Shown piece after piece: positions 18,795-27,980 of a stretch of DNA of 64,000 nt (the first letter of the stretch is position 1; each line of letters begins with the position of its first letter). Origin of the DNA: Variibacter sp. (GTDB lineage Bacteria > Pseudomonadota > Alphaproteobacteria > Rhizobiales > Xanthobacteraceae). A model generated the notes under the pieces. The model did no database searches. It was not told the DNA's origin and saw only the letters and a list, made by a program, of their open reading frames with translations. The translations under genes were made by a program, and so were the position numbers. The stretch covers positions 1 to 64,000 of the forward strand of contig JADGHE010000008.1 of the NCBI GenBank assembly GCA_019689555.1, given 5' to 3'.

Positions 18795-19700
18795 ATGACC
18801 GGGCTTGCCGACCTCTATCCCGGCTTCGAGTCGCGCTGGATCGACACGTCCGCCGGCCGCATCTTCGCCCGCGTCGGCGGGTCGGGCGCGCCGCTCCTGC
18901 TGCTGCACGGCTATCCGCAGACGAACGTGATGTGGCACCGTGTCGCGCCGACCCTGGCGGCGCGCTGCACGCTCGTGATCGCCGATCTGCCCGGCTACGG
19001 CTGGTCCGTCGCGCCGCGCTCCGATGCGGCGCACACGCCCTATACCAAGCGCGCCATGGCCGCCGCGATGGTGGACGTGATGGAAGCGCTCGGCTTCGTG
19101 CATTTCGGCGTGGCGGGCCACGATCGCGGCGGGCGCGTCGGCTATCGTCTCGCGCTCGACCATCCCGGCCGGGTCGACAGGCTCGCCGTGCTCGACATCG
19201 TGCCGACTTACGCCATGTGGTCGCGCATGGACAGAGCGATGGCGCTGCGGGTTTGGCACTGGCCGTTCCTGGCGCAGCCCGAACCGCTGCCGGAGACGCT
19301 CATCGGCAAGGCGCCGGTCGAGTTCTGGAACTGGCTCGCCGCGAGCTGGACCAAGAGCAGGAACCTGTCCTGCTTCGATCCGCGCGCGCTTGCGCATTAT
19401 CACGCCTTCTTCCAGGACCCGACGCGCATCCACGCAACCTGTGAGGACTACCGCGCCGGCGCAGCCGCGGACTTCGCCCACGACGAGGAAGACCGGCAGG
19501 CCGGCGCGAGCATCGCCTGTCCCGTGTTGACGCTGTGGGGTGGTGCCGGCATTCCGGGCGCGGCCACGGAACCGCTCGCGATCTGGCGCGAATGGGCGCG
19601 CGATGTGCGCGGGCAGGGGATCGATTCCGGCCACTTCCTGTGCGAGGAAAATCCCGAGGCGACCGCCGAGGCGTTGCTGGAGTTCTTCGGCGCGGGTTAA
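18795..19700 (+). CDS. Alpha/beta hydrolase, fluoroacetate (haloacetate) dehalogenase-like
   Basis: 301 residues from ATG 18795, with GGAGAG six bases upstream. Counting from this start, the residues known for the R. palustris fluoroacetate dehalogenase (RPA1163, as I recall) all fall at the same positions: nucleophile Asp110 in GHDRGGR, carboxylate-binding Arg111 and Arg114, acid Asp134, halide-pocket His155, Trp156 and Tyr219, and base His280 in [18 protein letters not shown] supplies the oxyanion region. The enzyme would hydrolyse the C-F or C-Cl bond of haloacetates to give glycolate. Epoxide hydrolases share the fold, but not this residue set. Position 113 is Gly, a small residue. Confidence 0.85.
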   Translation: MTGLADLYPGFESRWIDTSAGRIFARVGGSGAPLLLLHGYPQTNVMWHRVAPTLAARCTLVIADLPGYGWSVAPRSDAAHTPYTKRAMAAAMVDVMEALGFVHFGVAGHDRGGRVGYRLALDHPGRVDRLAVLDIVPTYAMWSRMDRAMALRVWHWPFLAQPEPLPETLIGKAPVEFWNWLAASWTKSRNLSCFDPRALAHYHAFFQDPTRIHATCEDYRAGAAADFAHDEEDRQAGASIACPVLTLWGGAGIPGAATEPLAIWREWARDVRGQGIDSGHFLCEENPEATAEALLEFFGAG

Positions 19701-19733
19701 ACCAATGACCAGGTGAAAGCCGGGACGGCCGTC

Positions 19734-20822
19734 ATGAATGCGCTTGATCGCCAGGCCATGTATTCCGGGACCAAGGAGGTCTCGCCCGCCTTGCGCTTCG
19801 ATACGGCGCGGCTCGAAGCCTATCTGGCCGCGCACGTGCCGGGCTTCGCCGGCCCCCTCACGGTGAGGCAGTTCAAGGGCGGCCAGTCCAACCCGACCTA
19901 CAAGCTCGAGACGCCCGCGCGCACCTATGTTCTGCGCCGCAAGCCGCCGGGCAAGCTCCTGCCCTCTGCGCACGCGGTCGACCGCGAGTTCCGCGTCATC
20001 AGCGCGCTTTCGGCGCAAGGGTTTCCGGTCGCCGCGCCGGTGCTCTATTGCGACGACGACAGCGTGGTCGGCACGCCGTTCTACATCATGAGCCATGTCG
20101 AGGGCCGCGTCTTCTGGACGCCGCACATGGAGGGCTCGACGCCGGCCGAGCGCCGCGCCGTCTACGACGCGATGAACGCCACGCTCGCGCGCCTGCACAG
20201 CTTCGACCCGGCCGCGATCGGGCTCGGCGATTTCGGCCGCGGCGAGAACTATGTCGCGCGCCAGGTGGCCCGCTGGTCGAAGCAATACCGCGCCTCCGAG
20301 ACCGAGACGATCGAGGAGATGGAGCGGCTCATGGAGTGGCTGCCCGAGCACCTGCCGCCCCCCGGGCCGGTGCGGCTCGTGCATGGCGACTACCGCCTCG
20401 ACAACCTCATCGTCGCCCCCGACGCGCCGCAGATCGTCGCCGTGCTCGACTGGGAGCTGTCGACGCTCGGCGACCCGCTCGCCGACTTCACCTACCACCT
20501 GATGCAGTGGAACATGCCGCGCTTCGACGGCGCGACGGCTGGCACCGCCTCGCTCGTCGGCCTCGACCTGCCGGCGCTCGGCATTCCGACGCTCGGCGAC
20601 TATGTGGACGCCTATGTCGCGCGCACCGGGCTCGATCCGCGCCCGCATCTCGACATCTACGCGGCCTACAACTTCTTCCGCCTCGCGGCGATCCTGCAGG
20701 GCATCGTCGGGCGCGTGCGCGACGGCACCGCGACCAACGAGAATGCGCCGGCGCGCGCCGCGCTCGTCCGCCCGCTGGCGGAGGTGGGCTGGAGTTACGC
20801 GCGGAAGGCAGGGGCGCGGTGA
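19734..20822 (+). CDS. Phosphotransferase family protein (APH/ACAD10-like)
   Basis: 362 residues from ATG 19734; a GTG at 19713 is an alternative. The protein-kinase-like aminoglycoside phosphotransferase fold is shown by YVLRRKPPGKLLPSAHAV (ATP-binding Lys), the catalytic loop VHGDYRLDNLIV and the metal-binding DWELSTLGDPLAD. This subgroup resembles the N-terminal domain of human ACAD10 and usually sits beside acyl-CoA dehydrogenases; none is here. It may phosphorylate 4-hydroxyacyl-type substrates, but the substrate is unknown. Its stop overlaps a GTG of the patatin gene. Confidence 0.85.
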   Translation: MNALDRQAMYSGTKEVSPALRFDTARLEAYLAAHVPGFAGPLTVRQFKGGQSNPTYKLETPARTYVLRRKPPGKLLPSAHAVDREFRVISALSAQGFPVAAPVLYCDDDSVVGTPFYIMSHVEGRVFWTPHMEGSTPAERRAVYDAMNATLARLHSFDPAAIGLGDFGRGENYVARQVARWSKQYRASETETIEEMERLMEWLPEHLPPPGPVRLVHGDYRLDNLIVAPDAPQIVAVLDWELSTLGDPLADFTYHLMQWNMPRFDGATAGTASLVGLDLPALGIPTLGDYVDAYVARTGLDPRPHLDIYAAYNFFRLAAILQGIVGRVRDGTATNENAPARAALVRPLAEVGWSYARKAGAR

Positions 20823-20875
20823 GCGCGGCCTTGCCCGGCGTTCCGTCTCCGCCATCCGCGCGTGAACGCCGCCTG

Positions 20876-21832
20876 ATGCCGCCGCGGGTCTTCGCGTGCG
20901 GGCCCGCGCCCGTGTCCGCGCCCCTGCCGTCGTTCTCTCCTCCGAGGGAAAGCGAGGGCGTGCAGGCCTCGAGCGCGGCCCAGCGCGGCTCTCAGGGTCC
21001 CGCGGCTCCGGCGCGCGGACTGGCCCTCGTGCTCGGCGGCGGCGGCGCCCGCGGGCTTGCACACATTCCGGTGCTCGAGGCGCTCGACGAGCTCGGCGTC
21101 CGCCCCGCCGTCATTTCCGGAAGCTCGATCGGCGCCGTCATCGGCGCCGCCTACGCGGCCGGCATGAGCGGCAAGGAGATTCGGCGGTATGTGGTGGCCC
21201 TGCTGCACGACCGCCCTGAAATTCTGCGCCGGCTCGTCGCCGCCCGCGCCGCCTCGCTCGCCGAGCTGTTCTCGGCGCGGTTCGGCAATCCGATGCTGAT
21301 CGACGCCGAGCAGCTCGTCGCGCTGTTCATGCCCGAGCGGGTGCCGAGGACGTTCGGCGACCTCGCGATCCGGCTCAAGGTGATGACGACGGACCTCTAC
21401 GCCCGCGCCGAGCGGGTGTTCGAGGAGGGGCCGCTGCGCCCGGCGCTCGCCGCATCGATGGCGGTGCCGGGCCTCGTGCGCCCGGTCGTGATCGACGGCC
21501 GGGTGCTCATCGACGGCTCGGCCGTCAACCCGCTGCCGTTCGACATCGTGCGGGACGACGGATATCTCACGCTCGCCGTGGACACGTCGGTCGGCCCCGT
21601 GGCGCCGCGCGGGGTTCCCGATCCGTGGGACGCGCTGTTCTCGGCCATCCAGGTGATGGGATACACGATCGTCGCCGCGAAGCTGCGCACCGGGCCGCCC
21701 GACATCGTCATCCGCCCGAAGGTCGGGGCCTTCCGGCTGCTCGATTTCCTCCATGTCAGCGCCATTCTGCGCGCGGCCGACCCCGTGAAGGCGGAGGTGA
21801 AGGCGCGCCTCGCGCCGTTCATCGCGGCGTAA
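20876..21832 (+). CDS. Patatin-like phospholipase family protein
   Basis: 318 residues from ATG 20876. An in-frame GTG at 20819, overlapping the previous stop as GTGA, would add 19 residues; I cannot decide between them. After a Pro/Ser-rich N-terminal 45 residues comes LVLGGGGARGLAHIPVLEAL, the oxyanion loop, then GSSIGAVIGAAYAAG with the nucleophile Ser (GxSxG), and the catalytic Asp in IDGSAVNPLPFD. This is the rssA-type bacterial patatin acting on membrane lipids or acyl esters. No signal peptide is evident. Confidence 0.88.
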   Translation: MPPRVFACGPAPVSAPLPSFSPPRESEGVQASSAAQRGSQGPAAPARGLALVLGGGGARGLAHIPVLEALDELGVRPAVISGSSIGAVIGAAYAAGMSGKEIRRYVVALLHDRPEILRRLVAARAASLAELFSARFGNPMLIDAEQLVALFMPERVPRTFGDLAIRLKVMTTDLYARAERVFEEGPLRPALAASMAVPGLVRPVVIDGRVLIDGSAVNPLPFDIVRDDGYLTLAVDTSVGPVAPRGVPDPWDALFSAIQVMGYTIVAAKLRTGPPDIVIRPKVGAFRLLDFLHVSAILRAADPVKAEVKARLAPFIAA

Positions 21833-22090
21833 ACCCGCCTGCGCCGCAGATCCAAAGGACGGGCGAAGGGGGGCGTCCGCCCCTTGCGCGGGCCTGCGGC
21901 CTTGCCGCCTTCGCCGCGTGCGGAGCGCGCCGGAAAAAGCCCCTTCCGCCGGCGGTTTCCGGCCCCGCGCTTGCGATTCGACGGCGAGAAATCTACTGGC
22001 GAAAGGCTTCAGGATCGGTATGGTGCGCGCCGATTGGGCCGCTCACCCGGCCGTGGGCCGCCCCTGTTCCAGGCATTTGAGGGATCGTTC

Positions 22091-22657
22091 GTGAAAGTCA
22101 TCGCCAGCTCGCTCCGCAAGGGCAACATCGTCGAACTCGACGGCAAGCTTTATGTCGTCCTCAGCGCGGAAAACATCCACCCCGGCAAGGGCACGCCGGT
22201 GACGCAGCTCGACATGCGCCGCCTGTCCGACGGCGTGAAGGTGTCCGAGCGCTTCCGCACGACCGAACAGGTCGAGCGCGCCCATGTGGAGGAACGCGAC
22301 TTCACGTTCCTGTACAACGACGGCGACGGCTACCACTTCATGAACACCGAGACCTACGATCAGGTGACGGTGCCGGAGGATCTCGTGGGCGAGCAGGCCG
22401 CGTATCTTGCGCCCGATATGAAGGTGAAGCTCAGCCTCTACGAGCAGACGCCGGTCGCGATCGAGCTGCCGCAGCGCGTCGTGCTCGAAGTGGTGGAGAC
22501 GGAGCCGACGGTGAAGGGCCAGACCGCGTCGTCCTCCTACAAGCCGGCCGTACTTTCGAACGGCGTGCGCACGATGGTGCCCCCGCACATCACGCCGGGC
22601 ACCCGCATCGTGGTGATGACGGCCGACGGCTCCTACGTCGAACGGGCGAAGGATTAG
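22091..22657 (+). CDS. efp: Translation elongation factor P
   Basis: 188 residues from GTG 22091, which restores the standard EF-P start ([19 protein letters not shown]) and length. EF-P binds ribosomes stalled at polyproline stretches. The tip Lys that may be beta-lysylated lies in the loop [10 protein letters not shown] (residue 33). The three domains end in [21 protein letters not shown]. No epmA or epmB is nearby. A longer open frame upstream to 21884 is not coding-like. Confidence 0.96.
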   Translation: MKVIASSLRKGNIVELDGKLYVVLSAENIHPGKGTPVTQLDMRRLSDGVKVSERFRTTEQVERAHVEERDFTFLYNDGDGYHFMNTETYDQVTVPEDLVGEQAAYLAPDMKVKLSLYEQTPVAIELPQRVVLEVVETEPTVKGQTASSSYKPAVLSNGVRTMVPPHITPGTRIVVMTADGSYVERAKD

Positions 22658-22756
22658 CGCGCCTCCGGCTGAGCAAAATCACAGGCGCGACGGCCGCTAC
22701 CGCCCGCCGAAGCGGCGCAGCGCGCAGCCCTGCGGGACGGGTCTCTGCTGCTGCGC

Positions 22757-22884
22757 CGTCACCCTGAGGTGCGCGCGCGGCCTTGCAGGCGCCGCGCCTG
22801 CCGCGCCTCCCGCAACGACTTTTTCACGGTTCCGACCGTCGTCCTGCGCGGCTCGCTTCGCCCGTGCCTCGGACGACGGTTTTT
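22757..22884. repeat. Intergenic palindromic repeat, copy 2 (with a partial copy)
   Basis: CCGTCGTCC (22836-22844) pairs perfectly with GGACGACGG (22871-22879), followed by TTTTTAC. It is a diverged form of the 12329-12381 element and again lies between convergent genes (efp and the HlyD gene). A partial related half, GTCACCCTGAGGTGCG, begins at 22757. Probably a bidirectional terminator. Confidence 0.6.
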
Positions 22885-22927
22885 ACTTCCGCGCGGCCGT
22901 GGAGCAATAAAGCCGGCGCGCCGCGCT

Positions 22928-24247
22928 CTACCGCTCACGGAAGGTGCGCGCGATCTGCTCCTGCAGGGGCTTCAGGAGATAGTCGAGCGGCGTGCGGTCC
23001 TGGGTGCGGATGAAGACCTCGGTCGGCATGCCCGGCATCAGGCGCAGATCGCCGAGGCGCTTGGCCTCGCCCGGCCTGAGGTTGATCTGGACGAGGTAGT
23101 AGGCCTGGCCCGCGCCGTTCTGGCCCGCCGGCTCGCGCGTGAGGTCCGCGCCGACGCGCGAAACGAAGCCTTCGAGGTCCGGCGTGGTGCGGCGGTTGCC
23201 CGCCAGGACGCGGATGCGGACCTCGGCGCCGATCTCGACCTGGTCGATGTCCTGCGGGGCCACCTTGGCCTCGACGACGAGCGCGTCCGTGCGCGGCACG
23301 ATCTGCATGATCGTCTCGCCCTTGGCGATGACGCCGCCCACCGTGTGCACGGCGAGCTGATGCACGAACCCCGCCTGCGGCGCGCGGATGTCTATGCGGC
23401 GCAGCTCGTCCTTCGCCGCGGTCAGGCGCTCCTGCAGTTCGGCGATGCGCGCCTCCGTCTCGCGCAGGTCCTTGAGCACCTCGGTGCGAAAGTCCTGATC
23501 GAGCTGCAGGATCTGCAGCTCCGTCTCGGCGATCTTGCCCTTGGCGCGGGCGATCTCGGCGACGAACTGGCCGCGCTCGCCCTGCAGCTTCGCCTGGTCG
23601 CGCTGCAGCGCCATGTAGCGGACGATGGTGACGAGGTTCTTCTTGAACAGGTCGACGACGCCCGTCAGCTCGTCCTCGATGAACTTGATCTCCTTCTCCT
23701 TCGCCGCCTGCTGGGCGGCGAGCCCGCGCACCTCGTTCTCGGTCTGGGCGATGCGCTCGCGCAGCTGCGAGCGCTGGCCGAGACGGGCCTGGCGGCGGGA
23801 CTCGAAGAGCCTGCGTTCGCCGGCGATGGCGCTCGCCACGCTCTCATCCCCCTGCCGGCTCAGGAGCTCGTCCGGAAACGCGATGGCGTCCGCCCCGTCA
23901 CGCTCGGCCATCAGGCGCGCCCGGCGGGCCAGGAACTGATCGAGCTGGGACTGCACGATGCCGAGCGTCGCGCGGGTGAGCGTGTCGTCGAGCCGCACCA
24001 GGATCTGGCCGGCCTCCACCTCCTCGCCCTCCTCGACGAAGATCTCGCCGACGATGCCGCCCGAGGCGTGCTGCACGCGCTTGACGTTCGATTCGACGAC
24101 CACGGTGCCGCCGGCGATGACGGCGCCGGACAGGTGCGTCGCCGCCGCCCAGCTTCCGACCCCGCCGACGGCGAGCGCGATCGCGGCGAGCCCGATGCGG
24201 TTGAGCCTGCGGATGGCCTGCCTGGGATCGCGCTGGATGTCGGCCAT
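22928..24247 (-). CDS. HlyD-family type I secretion periplasmic adaptor
   Basis: 439 residues from ATG 24247, GGAGG upstream. It has one N-terminal membrane helix (LAAIALAVGGVGSWAAATHL), a lipoyl half (GGIVGEIFVEEGEEVEAGQILVRLDD, written here only as the GGIV...RLDD segment 24067-23990), a long coiled-coil hairpin (about residues 100-280) and a C-terminal HlyD barrel with VMPGMP-like LMPGMPTEVFIRT. It bridges the inner-membrane ABC exporter to a TolC-like channel. It is 26 bases downstream of the ABC gene. No tolC homolog or RTX substrate is in the window. Confidence 0.9.
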   Translation of the reverse strand: MADIQRDPRQAIRRLNRIGLAAIALAVGGVGSWAAATHLSGAVIAGGTVVVESNVKRVQHASGGIVGEIFVEEGEEVEAGQILVRLDDTLTRATLGIVQSQLDQFLARRARLMAERDGADAIAFPDELLSRQGDESVASAIAGERRLFESRRQARLGQRSQLRERIAQTENEVRGLAAQQAAKEKEIKFIEDELTGVVDLFKKNLVTIVRYMALQRDQAKLQGERGQFVAEIARAKGKIAETELQILQLDQDFRTEVLKDLRETEARIAELQERLTAAKDELRRIDIRAPQAGFVHQLAVHTVGGVIAKGETIMQIVPRTDALVVEAKVAPQDIDQVEIGAEVRIRVLAGNRRTTPDLEGFVSRVGADLTREPAGQNGAGQAYYLVQINLRPGEAKRLGDLRLMPGMPTEVFIRTQDRTPLDYLLKPLQEQIARTFRER

Positions 24248-24273
24248 CGTTGCCTCCTGCCTCTGGCGCGCGT

Positions 24274-26022
24274 TCAAGCCGCGGACTGCTCGGCCGGCGC
24301 GGCGCCCGCCCGCGCGAGAATCCGGCTCAGCACCTCGTCGCGGGGGCCGAAGGCGTGCTGCGCACCGTTGCGCAGCAGCAAGACCTTGTCGCAGACGGAG
24401 AGCGCCGCGGCGCGGTGCGCGATCATGATGACGATCGCGCCGCGCGCCTTGGCCTCGACGATCGCGCGCAGAAGCGCGGCTTCGCCCTCGGCGTCGAGAT
24501 TGGCGTTGGGCTCGTCGAGCACGACGAGGAACGGGTTGCCGAACAGCGCGCGCGCCAACGCGACCCGCTGGCGCTGCCCGGCCGAGAGGATGGTCCCGGA
24601 ATCGCCGATGCGCGTGTCGTATCCCGCGGGCAGCCGCAGGATCATGTCGTGCGCGCCGGCCGCGCGCGCGGCGGCGATCACCGCTTCGGGGTCGGGGTCG
24701 GTCCGCATGCGGGCGATGTTCTCGGCGACGGTGCCGTCGAACAGCTCCACCGCCTGCGACAGATAGCCGACATGCGGGCCGAGCTGCTCCGGCGACCAGT
24801 GCTCGAGCGCGGCGCCGTCGATGCGCACCGATCCGCGGGCCGGCCGCCAGGCGCCGACGAGCGCGCGCACGAGCGATGTCTTGCCGGACCCGCTGGGCCC
24901 CACGATGCCGAGCGCCTCGCCCGCCTTGAGCCGGAAGTTGACGTTGTTGACGATGATCCTCTGCGTATCGGGCGCCGCGACGACGAGCCGCTCGACGCTG
25001 AAGCTGCGGTGCGGCTTCGGCAGCTCGGTCCGTTCCCGCTCGACGCCGACGCGCGCGAGCACGTCCGCGAGCCGGCGCAGGCTGTCGCGCGCGGCGACGA
25101 AACCGCGCCAGTTGGTGATCGCCGTCTCGATCGGGGCGAGCGCGCGCCCCATCATGATGGAGGCGGCGATCATCGCCCCCGGCGTCAGCTCCTGGCGGAT
25201 GACGAGGAAGGCGCCCAGCCCCAGCATCGCCGATTGCAACAGCAGGCGCAGCACGCGCGAGAGGCTGCCGTAGGAGCTGACGATGTCGGACGAACGCTCC
25301 ACCGAGGCGAGATAGCGCTCGTTGAGCGCCGTCCACCGCTCCGCCATGGCCTCGCCCAGCCCCATGGCGACGATGGTCTCGCTGTTGCGGCGATCCGCCT
25401 CCACCGCCGTCGCGCGCTGGCTCGCGCCCTTCTGCACCTCGCGCGAGGGCTGGCGGCTCGCGCGCTCCGTCAACACCGTCGTCGCGACGAGGAGGAGGCC
25501 GCCCGCCGAGGCGAGCAGCCCCAGCCAAGGATGAATGAGGTAGCAGATGAACAGAAAGGCCGGCATCCACGGCAGATCGACGATCGCGATCGGCCCGGGA
25601 CTGGTGAGAAAGGAGCGGATCTGATCGAGGTCCCGCACCGGCTGATGGGCATCGCTCACCTGGCGCGTGAGAATGGCGATGCGCACGACGGCGCGGTGCA
25701 CCACGGTCCCGAGATGGCGGTCCAAAAGCGCGGCGGCCCGCACCACGATACGGGCGCGGATGAGATCCATCAGCGCCTGGAATCCGTACGCTCCCACCAG
25801 GAGACCGGACAGCGCGATGAGGGTGGGAACGCTGTGGCTCGCCAGCACCCGGTCGTAGACCTGGAGCATGTAGATCGGCCCGGCCAGCATCAAAACATTC
25901 ACCGCGCCGGAGAACACGGCGACGCTCAGGAAAGCGCGCCGGCACTCCCGCAACGCCGCCGCAACGGCCGGATGCGGGGCAGGCCTGGCAGTCACCGCAG
26001 GGGGACGCGCCGATCGGTCCAT
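24274..26022 (-). CDS. Type I secretion system permease/ATPase (PrtD family ABC exporter)
   Basis: 582 residues. It has an N-terminal six-helix domain beginning FLSVAVFSGAVNVLMLAGPIY with YDRVLASHSVPTLIAL typical of PrtD/HasD exporters, and no C39 peptidase. The nucleotide-binding domain has Walker A GPSGSGKTS, signature LSAGQRQRVALARAL (Ala for the third Gly of LSGGQ), Walker B FLVVLDEPNANLD and switch His MIAHR. It would export an unfolded protein with a C-terminal signal, often an RTX protease, lipase or adhesin. The partner HlyD follows; the cargo is not encoded nearby. Confidence 0.9.
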   Translation of the reverse strand: MDRSARPPAVTARPAPHPAVAAALRECRRAFLSVAVFSGAVNVLMLAGPIYMLQVYDRVLASHSVPTLIALSGLLVGAYGFQALMDLIRARIVVRAAALLDRHLGTVVHRAVVRIAILTRQVSDAHQPVRDLDQIRSFLTSPGPIAIVDLPWMPAFLFICYLIHPWLGLLASAGGLLLVATTVLTERASRQPSREVQKGASQRATAVEADRRNSETIVAMGLGEAMAERWTALNERYLASVERSSDIVSSYGSLSRVLRLLLQSAMLGLGAFLVIRQELTPGAMIAASIMMGRALAPIETAITNWRGFVAARDSLRRLADVLARVGVERERTELPKPHRSFSVERLVVAAPDTQRIIVNNVNFRLKAGEALGIVGPSGSGKTSLVRALVGAWRPARGSVRIDGAALEHWSPEQLGPHVGYLSQAVELFDGTVAENIARMRTDPDPEAVIAAARAAGAHDMILRLPAGYDTRIGDSGTILSAGQRQRVALARALFGNPFLVVLDEPNANLDAEGEAALLRAIVEAKARGAIVIMIAHRAAALSVCDKVLLLRNGAQHAFGPRDEVLSRILARAGAAPAEQSAA

Positions 26023-26406
26023 GATCGAAGGGGGTCAGAGCCGTCCGTCCGACCCAATCTACGGCGTCCCATGTGCAACAATCGTGTACGAACTGCTGCA
26101 AATTTCATAGTGCCGCCGCAACAGGGTTGCTATCGTACGCAGGTTTCGGCCGGAGCACCGCCGGACCGCGGGATGCAACGCCCGGTTCGTCCCGGCAGAA
26201 CGGAAACGAACGCCCGAAGGCACGGCCCGTGCGCTGCGCGCCCAAGAAACCCGGGGAGAGGTCGGCCGACGCCTTGCGGCCGGAGGGGCGGGGGCGCGCT
26301 CTTCCCGCTTCCACGCCGCCGCGCCACAGTGGCGCCGCACGGCGTTGCGCGGCAACCCAACAGGGGCTAAGCCCAGCGGAACCGAACGGCGCAGAGGCCC
26401 GCTGCG
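26023..26406. other. Divergent intergenic region, AT-richer at 26050-26160
   Basis: It separates the minus-strand type I secretion genes from a plus-strand membrane protein. The segment 26050-26160 is clearly AT-richer than its surroundings and likely carries both promoters, but I could not identify a -35/-10 pair. No ORF with coding character. Confidence 0.45.
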
Positions 26407-26724
26407 ATGATCCGCTTTTTGTTTCGCTTCGTCGGCTTTCTGTTTCTCGCCGCCGCCTTCACGGCGCTTTTGTACGACGGCACCAAGACCATCGCGGGTT
26501 CGGAAATCTATTACACGCCGCTGGGCGCCACCTGGAACGCGGTGCATTCGACCAGCCTTCAGCTTCTCCAGCCAGCCATCGAACGGCACCTGGCGGTGTG
26601 GCTGTGGGACCCGGTGATGCTGAACATCCTCACCGCGCCGACCTGGCTGGTTCTGGGCGTCGTCGGCGCGCTGCTGATTCTGCTCGGCCGCAAGAAGCAG
26701 CCGCTCATCGGCTATTCGCGTTGA
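26407..26724 (+). CDS. Conserved small membrane protein of unknown function
   Basis: 105 residues. I do not recognise a named family, although proteins of this pattern are frequent as hypothetical proteins in Hyphomicrobiales. The N-terminal membrane helix FLFRFVGFLFLAAAFTALLY is followed by DGTKTIAGSEIYYTPLGATW, an amphipathic middle, and a second helix TWLVLGVVGALLILLGRKK with a positive C-terminus. It is not obviously coupled to its neighbours; msrA starts 122 bases later on the same strand. Confidence 0.75.
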   Translation: MIRFLFRFVGFLFLAAAFTALLYDGTKTIAGSEIYYTPLGATWNAVHSTSLQLLQPAIERHLAVWLWDPVMLNILTAPTWLVLGVVGALLILLGRKKQPLIGYSR

Positions 26725-26811
26725 GGCCCGCCGCGCCGGACGCGGGAGTGCGGACGAGGAACGGCCCGCGCCGCGAACGGCGCAGGGCCGTGCGGCGGTC
26801 GCGAACCTGAA

Positions 26812-26825
26812 TTCCCATATGGGAA
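26812..26825. promoter_or_regulatory. Perfect palindrome upstream of msrA
   Basis: TTCCCATATGGGAA is a perfect 14-base palindrome located 21 bases before the msrA ATG, just ahead of its AGGAGG-like ribosome site. Its size and symmetry fit an operator for a dimeric repressor. No regulator gene is adjacent. Confidence 0.4.
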
Positions 26826-26846
26826 GCCGCGAACAGGAGGGCCCCC

Positions 26847-27509
26847 ATGTTCATGCTCAAGAAATCGGTTGAAATGCCCCGGCCCGAGGACGCCCTGCCG
26901 GGCCGCGATGCACCGATCCCCACGGCAGAGCGGCACTATGTCAACGGGCGTCCGCTCAAGGGCCCCTATCCCGAGGGGTTCGAGAAAGCTTTGTTCGCCA
27001 TGGGCTGCTTCTGGGGCGCGGAGCGCAAGTTCTGGGAGCTCGGCGACGGCGTCTGGGTCACGGCGGTGGGCTATGCCGCGGGCTTCACGCCCAACCCGAC
27101 CTACGAGGAGGTGTGCACCGGCCGCACCGGCCACGCCGAGGTGGTGCTGGTCGTGTTCGATCCCAAGAGAATGTCCTACGAAAAGCTGCTCAAGACCTTC
27201 TGGGAAAACCACGATCCGACCCAGGGCATGCGCCAGGGCAACGATGTCGGCACGCAGTACCGTTCGGGCATCTACACGTTCTCGCCGAAACAGCGCCGCG
27301 CCGCGCAGGCCTCGAAGGAGGCCTACGGGCGGGAGCTTGCCAAGCGCGGCTACGGGCCGATTACGACCGAGATCTTCGACGCGCCGCCCTTCTATTTCGC
27401 CGAGGACTACCATCAGCAGTATCTCGCCAAGAATCCGTTCGGCTATTGCGGGCTCGGCGGCACCGGCGTGAGCTGCCCGGTGGGCGTCGGCGCGGCTGCG
27501 ACAAAATAG
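26847..27509 (+). CDS. msrA: Peptide-methionine (S)-S-oxide reductase MsrA
   Basis: 220 residues with ACAGGAGGG upstream. It reduces methionine-S-sulfoxide in oxidised proteins using thioredoxin. The catalytic Cys is in [38 protein letters not shown], cited only by its ends GYAAGF and TGHAEV, is the substrate-pocket region; the resolving Cys lie in the C-terminal [14 protein letters not shown]. The length and N-terminal extension match the long MsrA form of Rhizobiales. It stands alone on this strand. Confidence 0.96.
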   Translation: MFMLKKSVEMPRPEDALPGRDAPIPTAERHYVNGRPLKGPYPEGFEKALFAMGCFWGAERKFWELGDGVWVTAVGYAAGFTPNPTYEEVCTGRTGHAEVVLVVFDPKRMSYEKLLKTFWENHDPTQGMRQGNDVGTQYRSGIYTFSPKQRRAAQASKEAYGRELAKRGYGPITTEIFDAPPFYFAEDYHQQYLAKNPFGYCGLGGTGVSCPVGVGAAATK

Positions 27510-27561
27510 CGCCCGGCGGGACGGACGAAGCCAAGAGGGAGCGCCCGGCCGGACAACGGCC

Positions 27562-27601
27562 GATCGCCGCCCGCCGCCGCCGGGCGGCTCGGGCGGCGAT
27601 C
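27562..27601 (+). terminator. Strong stem-loop downstream of msrA
   Basis: GATCGCCGCCCG pairs perfectly over 12 bases with CGGGCGGCGATC, with a further GC-rich hairpin inside. It begins about 50 bases after the msrA stop. No T tract follows, so termination there is only likely, not certain. Confidence 0.4.
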
Positions 27602-27860
27602 CGAGTGCGGAGAGGCAGCGCGTCGCCCTGCGGCGCGCCGGGGCCGCGCGGCCCGCGGCAATCACGGCGTTTTCATTTTTCAGCCCGTCGCCTTGGGGTA
27701 TGTATGGCGCGCGTTCTCGCGGCTCGCCTGCGCTTGCCGCTGCGCGCAAGCCGTGCAGAATGCGGAGGTCCGGGCGGCCGCCCCCGGCGGCCGGAACCGG
27801 ACCCGCGAACCCTGCTCGTGAGAAGCAGGGCGGAACGGCGCATCTACGGGGGAGACGCTT

Positions 27861-27914
27861 ATGACGGACCAGGATCGCTGCACGTCGAGTCACGTGTGTG
27901 ACGTGAGCGCGTAG
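27861..27914 (+). CDS. Putative Cys-containing leader peptide (17 aa)
   Basis: Seventeen codons reading MTDQDRCTSSHVCDVSA and then TAG. GGGGGAG lies six bases before the ATG, a better ribosome site than that of the next gene. Cys codons are at positions 7 and 13. Hairpins follow at once, and the first gene of an SsuABC/NMT1-type importer starts 100 bases later. This is the layout of an attenuation leader that senses a translation rate, here plausibly at Cys codons, which would fit sulfur control. The peptide may be translated only for regulation. No comparative evidence is available. Confidence 0.45.
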   Translation: MTDQDRCTSSHVCDVSA

Positions 27915-27918
27915 CGTG

Positions 27919-27980
27919 AGCGCAGCTGCCGCGCTGACGCCGCCTGCCCCCGCAAAGCGGGGCCGCCGCTCGGGGCGGCC
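27919..27980 (+). promoter_or_regulatory. Overlapping hairpins (possible attenuator)
   Basis: Three stems follow the leader ORF: AGCGC/GCGCT (27919-27935), CCCCGC/GCGGGG (27948-27962) and GGCCGCC/GGGCGGCC-type (27961-27980). The last two share bases 27961-27962 and cannot form fully together. CTGTTC follows the last stem, a poor T tract. Confidence 0.4.

Noticed and set aside
27562-27601. CRISPR-like or tandem repeat after msrA
   Set aside because: Only one hairpin is present, with no repeated spacing. It is a stem-loop, not an array.
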